64,000 bases of DNA, from positions 7,271,001 through 7,335,000 of the forward strand of contig JAJKFH010000102.1 in NCBI GenBank assembly GCA_023333565.1. The letters are read 5' to 3'. Positions within the stretch are counted from its first letter, which is position 1. Each line of letters begins with the position of its first letter. The DNA comes from Puffinus mauretanicus. Taxonomy: Eukaryota; Chordata; Aves; Procellariiformes; Procellariidae. A program made the position numbers and the translations under genes. The notes beneath the pieces are model-generated. The model ran no database searches. It saw nothing but the letters and a program-made list of their open reading frames with translations, and was not told where the DNA came from. Shown one piece after another: positions 24,001-36,074 of this stretch.

Positions 24001-25570
24001 ACAGTTCGCAGTAAAGAAAATACCAGTATTCACCAAGAATCAGCTGTGAAATGGCCTGTGAGATCCTGGCAACAGGAATAGCATAGACGAAAATGTGCAG
24101 TCTGCTCTGGAGTGTCTTTTGCAAGTGTCAACAAAAGGCACTGTATCTGTCCCTTGTTATGACCTGCAGATATGTACAGTAATTATAATTGGACTTGACC
24201 CCGCCCCTTATGTTTGGTAAATGAATGTCAGACCTTCAGACAGAAAGAAGGCGGCAGTTGTTTGAATAGCAGTGTGTTTCACAGACATCCACTACGACTA
24301 TTTCTACCTATTGCATTTCTTAGAGCCCTTCTCAGTAGGAAATGGTGATGTTAAATTTACATAAAGCCAGTAAAAAACCCAGATAATTCGAGGAATTCAG
24401 GAAAAATAAACTTCATACAAATTTTTAAAGCTCAGGAAGCACCATGTGTAATGGCTCATACATATAGCTGACAAGGTCCAGGTTAATGAAAATATTATTT
24501 TTACAGATAACTGCCTGAAATACCAGAAAAACCTTTATTCAACCAAAGCAGTCTCACCTACAACACAGAATAGGAACCCAAAGCATTTTAGTGGACAAAG
24601 AGTTCAGAAACAACAAGAAAGAATGAGAGCTGGCAGCAAGTACTGTTCAAAGTAGATCTGGCTGAAATGTCTTGGTCAAAAATTAGAATTTTTAGCATCT
24701 TTAGAATTTTTAGAATTCTTCCATTTTTTAGTGAAAAGATATAATTCAAGTCCTTTTTGTTTTCAAATTACATAAATAATAGAAAAATTATATGTTCTCA
24801 ATTCTTTTTGTGTAAAAAAATCAAGCAGATGGTATAAATGCAGATTCCCTAGCATAAAAACCATTCTTCCAAAATTTGTGCTACCTTCTATTTTTAAGAC
24901 GAATTTCCATCTTAAAACTGAGATTCCACTTAATAATTTGCCTTCGTGGTCTCAGAGTAATTCACAAAAAATGCCGTTGTAGTGCGACACTGATTGTGAA
25001 AGTTCGGTATTTATTTCATTTACAACTCATTTGGCCATTCAGACCTCCTCAGAGTATAGAGAACATAGTTGCATCAATAACTGATGGAGGAAGGCAGAAG
25101 TGGAAATGAAGGAGATGAGAGTAATAATAATCTAAAGGTCTGTTTGTTGTTTCATTTAATCAGTCAGATCTCTGATGGAATAGACAGCTCTTCACTAACA
25201 CATATGTTGCCTACACTTGGGTATACAATGACACACCACCATCAACTCCCCCTTAATTTTCTTTCGATAAACTTTTTGTATTCTCTGAGAGCTACTTTAT
25301 AGGACAGCGCTAAAAAAAAAAACAACTTCCTACTTCACAAGTTACTTCCTACTTTTACCTGTTACAATTTTAATAATTAAATATTAGATTAGTTTATTCA
25401 GGCTGTATGTGGGGATAACAGGCATTGGAAGGGTTTTTTCCACAAATGGTTCTGCGCAGAATAGGGCACAGTAGGCGTAGGTGCTGGCGTTGCCATTGCA
25501 TCTCAGTCTTACAAGCTGCAAAAGATCTGTTATTCTTCCAGACTAAAGCTGTCAATCAGGAGGGACTGTG
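21058..25570. other. Non-coding DNA, GC-richer at the left
   Basis: From 21060 to 21700 the sequence is GC-richer and frames are open in several phases at once (21126-21674), which indicates composition rather than coding. The rest is AT-rich unique DNA with small tandem repeats at 22497-22526 and 24685-24722. No gene or dated transposon is recognised. Confidence 0.45.
22497..22526 (+). repeat. 10-bp tandem repeat, 3 copies
   Basis: TGAAAAATAT, TGAAAAATAC and TGAAAAATAT in tandem, with one substitution in the middle unit. Confidence 0.95.
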
Positions 25571-25574
25571 AGAA

Positions 25575-25690
25575 GTGATGCAGTGGTTAGTGATGTGGAC
25601 TAAAGTTCACAAGAGACCAACTGATTTGCTCTTGTGACCTAACACAAATTTGAAATTCCTGTCTCCAGAGGTAAAAGGTTAATGGAATAA
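25575..25690 (+). repeat. MIR-like / tRNA-SINE relic
   Basis: 'gatgcagtggttagtgatgt' and 'ggactaaagttcacaagaga' resemble the tRNA-related head (tagtggttagagca...gacc...gggttc). 'ctgatttgctcttgtgacct' and 'gtctccagaggtaaaaggtt' resemble the core and 3' block ('ctgtgtgacc', 'ctcatctgtaaaatg'). The match is loose. The AT-rich tail may run on to about 25770. Confidence 0.4.
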
Positions 25691-25770
25691 CCTATTTTTT
25701 CATCTAGCTCTCTGTTACAGAACACTCTTTTAATTATTGCTATTATTTATTGATTTATAAAGTAACATCT

Positions 25771-26840
25771 AACATAAGGTACTCAGCAAGGAAATTATGA
25801 AGCATATAAAACACAGTTAAAATGATCAAAGAGATGTCTGATCTGAAGAGAACTGTGATGACAAATATGGAAAAGCACTTCTCCATCTTGGACACAAATA
25901 TCAACTTCACTGTGTCTGGTTATGCAGACACAGAAAATGCACACACACACAAAAAATCCATCTTTAAGTAAAGGAAGAACAGAGATTTTAAAAACCCACA
26001 CTTGGTTTAAAAATATGAAGACGATCATATTAAGAGTCCAAATACTAAGGAATAAACACTTTAATTCTTACCATAAGTCTGATCAGTGACCCAAACTTCC
26101 TTTAGTGTCCAAAGAAATCACTTTGATTATTTTAACGCGACAATAGTTGAAGCAGGATTTCAAGCCATATTGCCCTGAAGCACTAAACAAAGAACCAAAC
26201 CCAAATTTTCCCCGCATCTGACTGGAGTCAGATGTGATGTTCCAACGCTATGACCCATAGCAGGGCTCTTAAAGGGTGCAAGAGTGTCATGAGAAGCTGC
26301 AAGAACTGGAAAATATCAAGGATGTTGACGTGTCCTCAATACATTGCCAGTAGGAGATGGGAATAGGGGCTGCAAAAGAAAGGAGTATGCTGTGATGGGG
26401 ACCTGCTGTTGTGTTCCCCTGCATTCATTTGGCTGCCACGAGCGTGTTAGGTGCCCCCAAGTCCGGTGTGCAAACACTACATGCTACCAGCTTCCACACG
26501 CAGTGCTAAGGCTGCATTTGATGCTTTCCTAATGCAGCCTCGAGCCAGTAACTTCAAAGGAGCACATCAAAGCTGTTATTCACAGCAGAGAGAGAGTGTG
26601 AAGCCGGGTGGCATTTTTTTTCTCCCCAGCGAATATGAAACTTTAGGGGGCTTCCCAAAGGACATACGAGTGATTAAAAAAAAGGAAAACTCTTCTTCGT
26701 ATCCAAGGGAAAGGAGGGTAGAGGCCCCATAGAGGCAGATGGAGGAAGAAATGAAAATTTCTCTCTATTAATACATCTCCTAGATAGCCTGCTATGCTGC
26801 AAAGGGAGGGGGGAGGGCGGAAGAAAAAAGAACTAAGTTT
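25771..26840. other. Non-coding DNA
   Basis: Short frames only (26344-26732). A (CA)6 block lies near 25938-25950. A G-rich word near 26802-26821 (ggg-a-gggggg-a-ggg-c-gg) has only three runs of three or more Gs. No gene is recognised. Confidence 0.45.
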
Positions 26841-26859
26841 CATCTTTGTTTCATTGGTC

Positions 26860-27235
26860 TTTTTTTTTTAATCCGAGTCACAAAAGCTTAAAATGATGAA
26901 ATGAGCATGTGCAGTCTGACTGAGATAGGAGACAGGCAATTACTGAAACTCTGGGCCGCAATATCAGCTGCCTGCTGACTTCTGCGATTGAATTAAAACT
27001 ATCATAAGAATAATGCAAGGACTTGCCCTTGTCCTGCTTGTCTATGTGTTTATTTAATTTTCTGTCCAACTGACTCTCAAATAAATTGGAAACAGCTGCC
27101 ATTTTTTTGATTCAGTAGCTCCATTACCCCCCAATGACATCATTCTGGGCACGCTCACCAACAATAGGTCATTATGCAGCAATTACTTTATTGATTTATG
27201 GAAGTTTTTAAGCTCCACCAGGAATATGCACATTC
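26860..27235. promoter_or_regulatory. Candidate conserved enhancer with HOX-PBX-type site
   Basis: The segment is free of repeats and dense in transcription-factor-type words. These include TGACATCA (CRE-like, 27135-27142), AACAATAG (SOX-type, 27160-27167) overlapping AGGTCA (nuclear-receptor half site, 27166-27171), 'gcaattac' (homeodomain), and TGATTTATGG (27192-27201). The last equals the composite HOX9/10-PBX motif known from in-vitro studies. Such clustering in about 70 bp resembles vertebrate developmental enhancers. Motif content is seen; function and conservation are inferred. Confidence 0.35.
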
Positions 27236-29490
27236 AAGGAAAAAAAGGACTTTTCCTTCTGTGCTCTTGTAAGTAGTGAGTTGCTGCACTAGGCAGGATT
27301 AGTATTACGGACACAAAATTGGAATTTATATTACAACGGGAAAAGGAAGAAACCTTTTTGCTATTGGTTGCATCACTGAAGAAAAAAGAAGATAAGATTT
27401 CAGAGAAAGATCCTGCTGTGAACTCATGTTTAGAAACCATGATTTAATGTGGTAATTAAACATATGACGCAAGTAAAACTGCTACGTAATAAGCTGGCAA
27501 TAAAAGCATGCAACATTTGCTATAATCTACCCTAATGAAAGCTCTGATGCATGGGCTCTTTGAGGTAGTGCAAAACACATTTAAGAATTATTATCACATG
27601 GAAACATTTGCTTTCTTCTGTTCCTATCAATATATTAGATTAGCCATCATTTATACATTATACACAATTCTAAGGGAGGAATGCAAAAATCTGATCATTA
27701 TGGTCTTCCAGCCTTTAATCATCTGCTCGGTTTGAAAGGGTGGAATTTTGAAGAAGACTGACACTGCAAATTAAGACAATTTGTCATTTTCAGTAGTAAA
27801 AAAAACTGTTGGAATACTCAGGAAAAAGTATCACTGTAGTTAATAAAATAGTGGTACGCAATGCAAGAATTTTATAATCTTTTGAAATAGAATGGACATT
27901 AAGCTGTATGGAACATAGATACAGATATCCCTTTTATGAAAAGTTTAGAAGTGGGTAAATACCTGCAAAAACTGTGTCTGAACATGTATTTGAATATTTG
28001 AATGAGGTTCATACTTATACCTCAACTTTTCCTTCTAAAACTTCTGTCGTTTGCTTTTCTTTGCATTAATTTTTGGAGTCTAAAAATGGCCCACTGCAAT
28101 AATCAGTAGTGTAACTAGGATTTTCAAAAATCTAGAGGAATCGGGTGCCTGACATTACAGTATTTAGCAAGAGCCAAGTGCGTTACTTGGATATTCAGAC
28201 TTCACTCTTTTTTTTCTTCCTGTTCCTGACTTTGATGCTTAAAATGTTTCAGTCATCCACTGAGGGTTAAGAAGCCGAATCATGTGTTTTAGGTGGATCA
28301 TCAGAGTTGTGCACAACAGAGGCTCTGATCTTCAAGGGCAAATAGGTGATAGCAGCAGGTTCCTAACTCAAAGGATGATATATACAAACCAGCAACATTT
28401 CTGCAATGATTCCAGTTCCTTTTGAACACCTGCCCATGCTGGATAACTGAAATGTACAACTTATGAACATTATATAGTCAGATATTCCTTCACATTAACT
28501 TTTCTATACCAGTTGCATGTAACAGACAGAGTCACAAGCCTTAGCTTGTGAATGATTCATAAAGAGAAAAAAATGGTTGGCTAATTTAATTAAAATGAAA
28601 AAATGATGATTTTTAGAAAACACCTCAGGGAAATGTCTTCACATCTGCAATCAGCACCATGTGGCTATATTACTGTGCCTAGCAGACTCTCATATCATGA
28701 CTTGCAGAACTAGGGCTTAGCTGTAGATTGCCATCACAAGTGCTTTGAGAAAGTATCAGAATAATATTTGTGAATTTTTCTTCATTTTATGGATGCCTTT
28801 TACAATCAAGTAATTTCATTTGTTGTGATATGTCCAATGTCCCTTTCCACATCAGATATATGTTAATATTTGAAAAGTTGGGTGTTTTTCAGTGAAATGA
28901 TCCTGGATGAAAGATAGATCCTAATTTTTAGGAGGTTGTGCTTTGAAATGCAAAAAAACCTAAACAGCTCATCAGATCTGCTGGTATCACATTAGAAGGA
29001 ACTACGTAAAATGCAGTAAGATATTATGATTAAAATAATATCTGTATTTGATCATATTTTTGCATTTCACACATTAAAATAAATAAGACTGATCAGGACG
29101 TTCCAATGGCATTAGCTAAACTCCTTTTTTTCTACTTGTGACACACCACCAATTGCACTTTGATTGAAAAACATGAAATGATGTGACACGCCTTCTCCAT
29201 AGTCTGATTATTCTTTTAAATTTCTCTAATACAGCTGTTGTATCTTGCATCATCATGAAGAATATGTAATGAAGTCAGATATAATACGCTTTTAGTAATG
29301 TGCCTGTAAAGTACTTGAAATACAAGCCTGGGCTCTATGATGTCCATACAGTGGCTATATGGTTGTACGACCTGGCTGTGTACTTATGCCATTTTTACCA
29401 CGTTCAACACAAATGTGAGATCTCTGTGTGGCTCAGGTGTTGCGTTAATAAAGCCACACCAGCAAATTGCATTACTCTGACCTTTTTGGT
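27236..29490. other. AT-rich unique DNA, no gene
   Basis: No frame longer than 68 codons and no recognised repeat. The sequence is rich in 'taatt' and 'attta' words. Confidence 0.45.
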
Positions 29491-29494
29491 TTTT

Positions 29495-29645
29495 TAACTT
29501 TGCCAGACTCCTCCCATTTATAAGAGCAACTTATGAGGAAAGATCTATCAAAATTGACCGGTCAATTATTACAATAATTAGCATTTAATTCTTTTAAGTA
29601 ACACTTTCAATAACACAACAATGCAGAGAAATTAAAAAGCCATAA
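29495..29645. promoter_or_regulatory. Candidate regulatory block with 16-bp palindrome
   Basis: A perfect palindrome, AATTGACCGGTCAATT (29552-29567), is followed at once by 'attacaataattagcattt' and 'aattc', a run of homeodomain-type ATTA/TAAT cores, and then 'caataacacaacaatg' (SOX-like). The palindrome contains TTGACC and GGTCAA with no spacer, an everted arrangement of nuclear-receptor-like half sites, and keeps a central CpG. No repeat is evident. Regulatory role is inferred. Confidence 0.3.
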
Positions 29646-30699
29646 CAGCTGCAGAGAGAGAGCCTTTCACACAGACAGCGAGGGACCCTGATCTCATTTC
29701 TTCCTCCCGTGCATCTCCCATGGGCAGGGTGGGAGGTTTTCCTGCATGTGGAAGCTGTGGTTAGACCACAGGTATTGAAATTCAAATTTCTCATTCTGGT
29801 CACAAAGTTGATCAGGAGTACAGAAAAACGGTATAGCAGGCATTCGCTCTCACAGTGACGAATGAAACAAGAATGAGGAAGGGTACAAATTGAACGTCTC
29901 TAACAATCCTACCCCATGGTTCTCCTCTGAACGCTGTTCCCAACTCCCCGAGCTCAGCTCTTGCTGATTGGGTTAGGTGAGACTCGGCAGCCCTATGGGC
30001 TCCAGGCGTGCAGGGTCACAGCACCATGCCGAACCGCAGAGGAGCTGACAACGGATCAATGAAGGTGGAAGGGAAATGGGACAAATCCACTGTGGACCCA
30101 TGGAAATGGAGAGCGGGAGTAGGGCAACGCTGGGTGCTAAAATTCCCCTTTAGCTACTGGAAATTCTTCAAAGCCAGCAAACTGGCATACTACCAAAACC
30201 AATTGCTAGTGCCAGAACACATTTCTATGGTAAATCAAGTGACAGATTTTGCAGTCATACCATAAATAATGCACCTTCTCCTCAAGTGGGGTGAAATGTA
30301 GTTCTACCAAAATTAATAGTGTTATCTCAATTTATAGTGGATGAGAATCTGGTTCAGCGTGTTAATATCTCCATTGACATCTTCTGGTTCTGAGTTATGA
30401 CTCCTCAGTTTAAAAACTCCACCTGGAGTTATTAGTAGTAAAAAGGAAATTCCTCTCTCTTCCACCATCCTGCTGGTATTGAGAAGGCTGTGGAGGTTAC
30501 AAAACTACATATTTTGTGCCTTTACGATAAACAGGTTCTCTCATGAAACAGACGTTCTTCTTGACAGTAGAGTGACCACGATTAAACCCTACGTTGCAGC
30601 CAACTGATGTTAATTACACTTTAGTCAGTGGTACGATGTTAAGCCTCCATTATACTCCTGTGGCATTTTTCTATCTTGAAACCTTAGGTAAACAGTCCT
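29646..30699. other. Non-coding DNA
   Basis: An 85-codon frame at 30008-30265 and a 69-codon minus frame at 29594-29803 show no family signature. No repeat is recognised. Confidence 0.4.
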
Positions 30700-30832
30700 C
30701 TATATCATTATTCATCCCCAAAAGGCATAGTAGGTAAGAGAGGCAACAGTTAAATGAACTGCCTCCTGCTACAAAAGATCGGTGCCAGAGGTAGGATCAG
30801 ATGTCATGAATTTCTGAATCTGCTAAGAAAAT
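30700..30832 (-). repeat. MIR SINE on the minus strand
   Basis: Plus-strand blocks 'ttattcatccccaaaaggca', 'taagagaggcaacagttaaa', 'tgaactgcctcctgctacaa', 'ggtgccagaggtaggatcag' are the reverse-complement order of MIR ('attatccccattttacag', 'agaggttaagtaacttgccc', 'gtggcagagc.gggattcga'). This is an old, diverged copy. Confidence 0.6.
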
Positions 30833-31184
30833 TTCTCTGTGTAATTATATTCACCATTTACAGATAATAAAGATATGTAGATATTGAAAAATGACAGAAA
30901 AAAATACCTGCCTTCTGTAATGGTATCCGTGTCTGTCCCATTGTTTGTATAGACTTTCCAGGAAAATATGTGAAGATACAAAGGTGAACAGACAGTCAGC
31001 TAGATAGTTATAGAGACAGCCAAGGGATGCATTAGCAAAAATAATCACTGGTTATCCTCAACAAATGAAGAATTAAATTGTGCTCTTTGGCCTAGGCAGC
31101 CTGGCTTTCACTCCTATGTTTTTTCTCTCTCTCTTTGTACAATTTCCATTTGCTCTGCATTCTTTCAACACCTTTATGAATGGG

Positions 31185-31290
31185 GTTTTAGCTTCACAGT
31201 AGCCTGTGAGGCAAGCCTACTTTCAGAATTAGGAAAGTAAGGCAAGGCGTATTTTCAAACCATGTAAATCACAGAAGCTGAGTTGCAAGA
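31185..31290 (-). repeat. MIR SINE fragment on the minus strand
   Basis: 'cttcacagtagcctgtgagg', 'caagcctactttcagaatta' and 'ggaaagtaaggcaaggcgta' correspond to the MIR reverse complement 'ttcacaacaaccctgtgaggtaggta...ccattttacagatgaggaaactgaggca'. It lies about 350 bp from another minus-strand MIR relic and may be the rest of the same or a second insertion. Confidence 0.55.
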
Positions 31291-31746
31291 GAGACCCAAT
31301 TTTCTTGCGTGCCAAAGCAGCACTCTGTGCACAAGATCATCTCTTGCAGCTCAAGAGCACCACAGGATATCACGTATGAGAGGAGTGAACCATGTAGCAC
31401 CCAGTTGAGCCCCCATGGGTGTACCAGCAGCATCTTGCGCTCCCCACTGCCTTTCATATGCACAAGGCCACATACGGCAAGATGGTACGGCAGAGGCATT
31501 TCACTGACTATAGAAGTGAGCCTGAGATCCAAACTGTGGACGGGCAATTCAGTCTGTCCTGCTCTGAACTGGAGTGCCATTTGGAAAGACTGTGGTACCC
31601 TCTCCCGCAAGGCTGATGCAGCCGCCTCTCCCTGGGCCTGGGGTCGGACACCAATCCAAGCAGGGCTGCACTTTTTCCTGCGAACCGCCGGGACCATCCC
31701 CAGTTCTGCAGCCATCCCTCTGGCTGATATAGCTCAGATGTCATAA
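31269..31746. other. GC-richer block with overlapping long frames, no gene assigned
   Basis: The longest frame of the window (148 codons, minus, 31269-31715, with an ATG start) lies opposite a 145-codon frame on the plus strand (31309-31746) and two more frames. Simultaneous opening on both strands points to stop-poor GC-richer composition. The minus product begins 'MAAELGMVPAVRRKKCS' and shows no domain, repeat or signal that I recognise. I treat it as unproven; a lineage-specific or non-coding exon is possible. Confidence 0.15.
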
Positions 31747-31749
31747 TAA

Positions 31750-33857
31750 AAACTGATATATGCAAATTGGCAAAGAGTGTTTGCTTTTTACCTTAAACAT
31801 AGTTTTTCAGCTGAACTTTGCATTCTATGGAGATGCATTTTTGAAAACCAGAAGTGAGCATAAAATTCCATTATTTAAGTGGCATATACTAGGTTGGTAT
31901 GGTCTAAGAAACCTGGCAGTAACTTACTCTGTTTGTGGTTTCTACTTTGTTAGACTCTGTGGAGCCATGAATCTATCTTGTCCTTAAAAAACTGAAAGAG
32001 GGGGCCTTTAAAATGAATATAATGCTAAATTTATGTGCCACAGGAGCAGCATATCAAGGCCTCTGTGCTGATTAGACCCAGATGTTGGTAACAATGTTAG
32101 TGTTATGGACCAACTGCAGGTGTGGGAATAAATCCCTTTCCCTGGGACCCTCAGCAATCAGACCAGTGGTTTCTTCTGGCTCTCAGCTCACAGTTTTCAA
32201 TTAGCACTACAATGGTATTGTTGTTCTCCAGCATTAGATCATATGTCATGTAAATGAAGTTGAATATACACTTTAACTCGACAAGGTGATTAAGGCCAAG
32301 GATACATATGTTCACTATTATAACACGATCAAGGTTAAAAAATAATAATAAAAAAATAGCCCTGACATGCCATAAAGTTTTTATTATTTTGGCTTATCAG
32401 TAGATTTTCACATTTTACTTTCATAAAACAGAACATAGTGTAAAGCAGGGCTAGACCAGCATTTGAATAAAAGGCAGACAAAAATACTGTATGTGTAAAA
32501 TTATATATACATATGTGTGTGAGTATAATGCTTGATTTTGGACTTTTATGCATTTATGTGACAGTCTGACATCTGACAACTTGGATCGCTCTGGATTTCC
32601 TTTCGTCATTTTCTGTCCACTCTCCTCACCTTTTCCTCTTTCATGTCAATGAATAGTGCATGCACAACTATTTCCAGAGGAGGAGAAACTGGGATATTCC
32701 TGAAAAGCCATCCACCTCAGAGCAATGAATCCACCTCATCAGTGCCAGAGGTTGTTTTCTCTATCTCCTTTGGGTTTCATGATATTTAGAACACCACCAT
32801 GGCTCACTAAAACATATTAAGGGCTCTATTAAGTAAAGGGGCCATACTCCTCTTCCACACATGCATAATTCCCATTAATGTCAATGGCCATTACCTCTGC
32901 AATGAAGAGTGCAGCCACTAATATTTTTCTTATATGTTCACTTTCATCAGGTTCTCTGTGCCAGAGCTATGGGGCTGCATATTATTCAGTGGTAGCAAAA
33001 CAAAAATAAAAGGGAAAGCTATGGAAAAGTAAAGTAAAAGAATGACACAAACCGCCATAGAGACAGGTTCTGATTTATCATTTGCAAGGGAACAAGATGA
33101 TTTCTCTTTTCTGGCAGCACAAGGGAACTGCAGACACAAATCCATTAGGCATACAGGAACTGTAGAAAGTCCCCAGGGTTATCAAGTCTTACCAAAGGTT
33201 ATCAAGCACCAATCTCTTGCCACCATAGGCCATCACAGAATAGATATGGGACCTATTCTGAACTCAGAACAAACACAGAACGATGGGACCCCACTCCTCC
33301 CGCAGACCCGATGAACCCCAACACTGACAACTACATTTCCTCTCTTGGAGAGTGGAGCTCAAGAGCTCATCAGTTTATTATGGATAATCACAAGAAGGAC
33401 TATCAGCTTCCCTGTTGTCTGGCAGCCGGCAGTGTAGGTGCCTTTGAGTGTTCCTGGCCAACTGAACATGACATCACAAAGAAAATATCCCTTAAGGAGG
33501 TGCATCTTGGTGGGAGAGCAAGAAACTGCGAGTCTTGTATGCTATATTCTACTCTGATCCTTTGTTATTCTGCACATGCCATAACCTCCTCTCTGTCTTG
33601 CCTTCCAATAAAATGGGTACAACAGTAGATGAACAGGAATTACCTAGATGTACATTCACCACTTATGTACATTTCAACCCAGAAGCCAGAGAAAACTGCA
33701 TAGCACAGGACATATAAATATTCAATGAATAAAAATGATTCTGTGTACATCTATCAGTACCAAATATTTTCCATACATTGTTTACTCTGAAGTAATTCTA
33801 AAACATCTGTTGTGTCCACCTGCCTTAGGTATGTCCCCTTCTCTTGCCCTAAACTTT
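31750..33857. other. Non-coding DNA
   Basis: A degenerate TA/TG tract lies at about 32501-32523. Two frames at 33042-33314 and 33311-33628 overlap by a few bases but have no family signature. A fragment 'cccattaatgtcaatggcca' near 32872 resembles a word common in old reptile/bird dispersed repeats; the match is too short to assign. Confidence 0.4.
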
Positions 33858-33985
33858 TCCTGCAAGCTCCTTGGAACAGAGACTTCTGTTGTGCATCCAG
33901 AGGCTGTAACATGATAAGAAATGAAGTCCTGAGTCTCTAGGTGTTATTGTTATATAGCTACATACTACTGCTACTGTTCATAGAT
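33858..33985 (-). repeat. Ancient L3/MIR-like tail, copy 2 (minus strand)
   Basis: The plus strand shows 'tgcaagctccttggaacaga', 'gacttctgttgtgcatccag', 'gagtctctaggtgttattgt' and 'tactactgctactg'. This is the reverse complement of the tail seen at 10440-10526 and 38035-38125: 'aagctctttggggcagg', 'tgtacagcgcctagca' and 'taggtgctactgtaatac' followed by an ATT-rich end. Confidence 0.55.
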
Positions 33986-34844
33986 TCATGTTTTTACACC
34001 TCAACTTTTGTTTCAACAGCTTTGACAAACATGTATTCTACCTATGAAGAGTAATAATTCAAGATGACCAGAGAAAAGTAAGTCTAGTTCATGTAGGATT
34101 TGAGAAGTCAACATTTCTTTTTTGCGCAGATTTGAAATAAAAACTGAGAAAACTCATATATTTCTTCATGAGGAGGAGTTGAAGGTCCTAGGAAGTCTGG
34201 GATTCCTGACTCGGAGGCAGACTGGTGAGGAACACAGCACAGAAGCGCAAGATTAAAAGAAGAACAAAAATCCCGGAAAGACATCCAAGCCAGGATCTTA
34301 CCTGGGCTTCATTAGAATTTACAGTTCACTCCTGGGAAGTCTTTGAATTTCCATGGGTTTAGATGTACTCCAATGACAAAAATGTTGTTTGACCTGTTTC
34401 AACTATTTCTGGCTATAAAAATACTAAGTACTACTCTATAGTGATGAAGCAACCTGCAAACCTGCCTTGTACAGTTTTATCCACACTGTATTAACTCAGG
34501 ACACTGGAAAGTCCCAGCATAGGTGATGTAGGAAAAAAGAAAAACTCCAGCATTAATGATGAATAAATGAGGATAGCCCAGTGACCACTGGCATGCTCAC
34601 TCACAGGTGAGAGGTCTCAAACACGCACTCACACAAACAATGTCCTGTTTGTGGGTCATACGCAGGACATGCTGTGCGAAAAATCATTCACTCCTGTTAA
34701 GAAGTACTGCCTTTGTAAGAATGTCAGAGTACATTAACTTCAGCAGAAATGTAAGCAACATAAGTTAGCAATGATATGTAAGATTTAACTTAAAAAGGGC
34801 TTCAGAAGTTTGTAGAGTTTGAGGCAGGAAACCATAAACTTGTT

Positions 34845-35060
34845 TTGGGACTAAGTTCTCCCTCCTGGCTTTATCTTCTGAATGTTCCCTCAAACGGTGT
34901 GCTCTGTATGGCTAACAATTCTGCCGAACAACAATTAATCCATGCTGACAAATTTGTCAGATGTATTGGAGTTATTAGCCAAGGTTTCAACAGGTTATTC
35001 CCAAATTACCTGAACAGGAGCCTTTGTGTACAGTTGTAACAGTAAATCATAACAATAAAA
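34845..35060. promoter_or_regulatory. Candidate regulatory block with 16-bp TGACA palindrome
   Basis: CTGACAAATTTGTCAG (34945-34960) is a perfect 16-bp palindrome carrying TGACA and TGTCA, the half site of TALE homeodomain factors (MEIS, PKNOX, TGIF). Immediately upstream are AACAAT (SOX-like, 34930-34935) and TAATCC (OTX/PITX-type, 34936-34941). No repeat match. Motifs are seen; regulatory function is inferred. Confidence 0.3.
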
Positions 35061-36070
35061 GTGCTTATACTGGTATATAAAAATAGTATTAATAATATCT
35101 AACTCCTATATGGAAATTCAAAAGTTATTCAAAAGTTTCAGGGGAGAAAATAAAATTTGGGGGGGAGAGAGGAAACTATCATAAAGATACAAATATGTTC
35201 ATTTAATATGAGCAACATAAAGAAGAACCCATAAATGGTCTGTCTATGAAACAAACATATCTTTCAAGGAATAGTCAAGCTTGCTAAAATCTATGACGTA
35301 TTGAGGAATACAAAACACTAAATATTTTCAATCTATGACACTCCTTCTATGCAGTGATTACAAATGCTCTACAACACTTGCAAGAAGTATCTGTCCTGTT
35401 TGAGAGACTGATAGAACAATGAAATGTGCAAGACAAAATTTTCCTCTCATCCACGCTCTGAAAATACCTCCAGCTCAATGACCCCAAATCATGCATGCAC
35501 ATGAACAGTGGGAGGACGCATCTGTAGAAGAGAAAAGAGGGGACAGAGACCTGGTCTCAACACAAGGTAGAGAAGTTGGCTGTCTGCTGTAAGTGAAGAA
35601 GATGGGCTTGTTCCAGGAACTGTATCTCAGAACATGCAAGGATAGTCTCATTTCTCATGTAACTGGATATACTCTTTGAACCAGGGAATGATAGAGGAAT
35701 TTCTACAGAAACTTTGTCTCAAGCAAGAGGACTCTCCTCCAGGACTTCATTCTGCCAGCCTTAAAATCAGACTCAGTCAAAAGAGGTGGTACAGAAGGTA
35801 CGTACATCAAGCTCAAATCTATCTCCAGTAGCATGGCTACAGTGAAAGACAGAGAGAAACTGAACTAGAACTCTTAACATGTAATTTCTAGTCTTTGTCT
35901 TCAACCATTCCACCTTCCTTTCATTTGTTATTTTACTCACTACCCTGGACACCGACCCACCTTTTAAACTTACAAAAATAGTGACTGCAAAGGCAAAGTT
36001 AAAGGTGTAGTCAAGCAGTGGCATGAAACTAGTAAAGGCCAAGCTAACAGGAGTTTATTGTGGCAGACAT
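35061..36070. other. Non-coding DNA
   Basis: No gene or repeat assigned. The 89-codon minus frame at 35773-36042 shows no family signature. Confidence 0.4.
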
Positions 36071-36074
36071 TGAT

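Noticed and set aside
26795..26822. G-quadruplex in 'gggaggggggagggcgg'
   Set aside because: Only three runs of at least three Gs are separated by loops. It does not meet the usual four-run pattern.
33042..33628. Two overlapping plus frames suggesting an operon-like pair
   Set aside because: The window is vertebrate, the frames match nothing, and the few-base overlap is chance.
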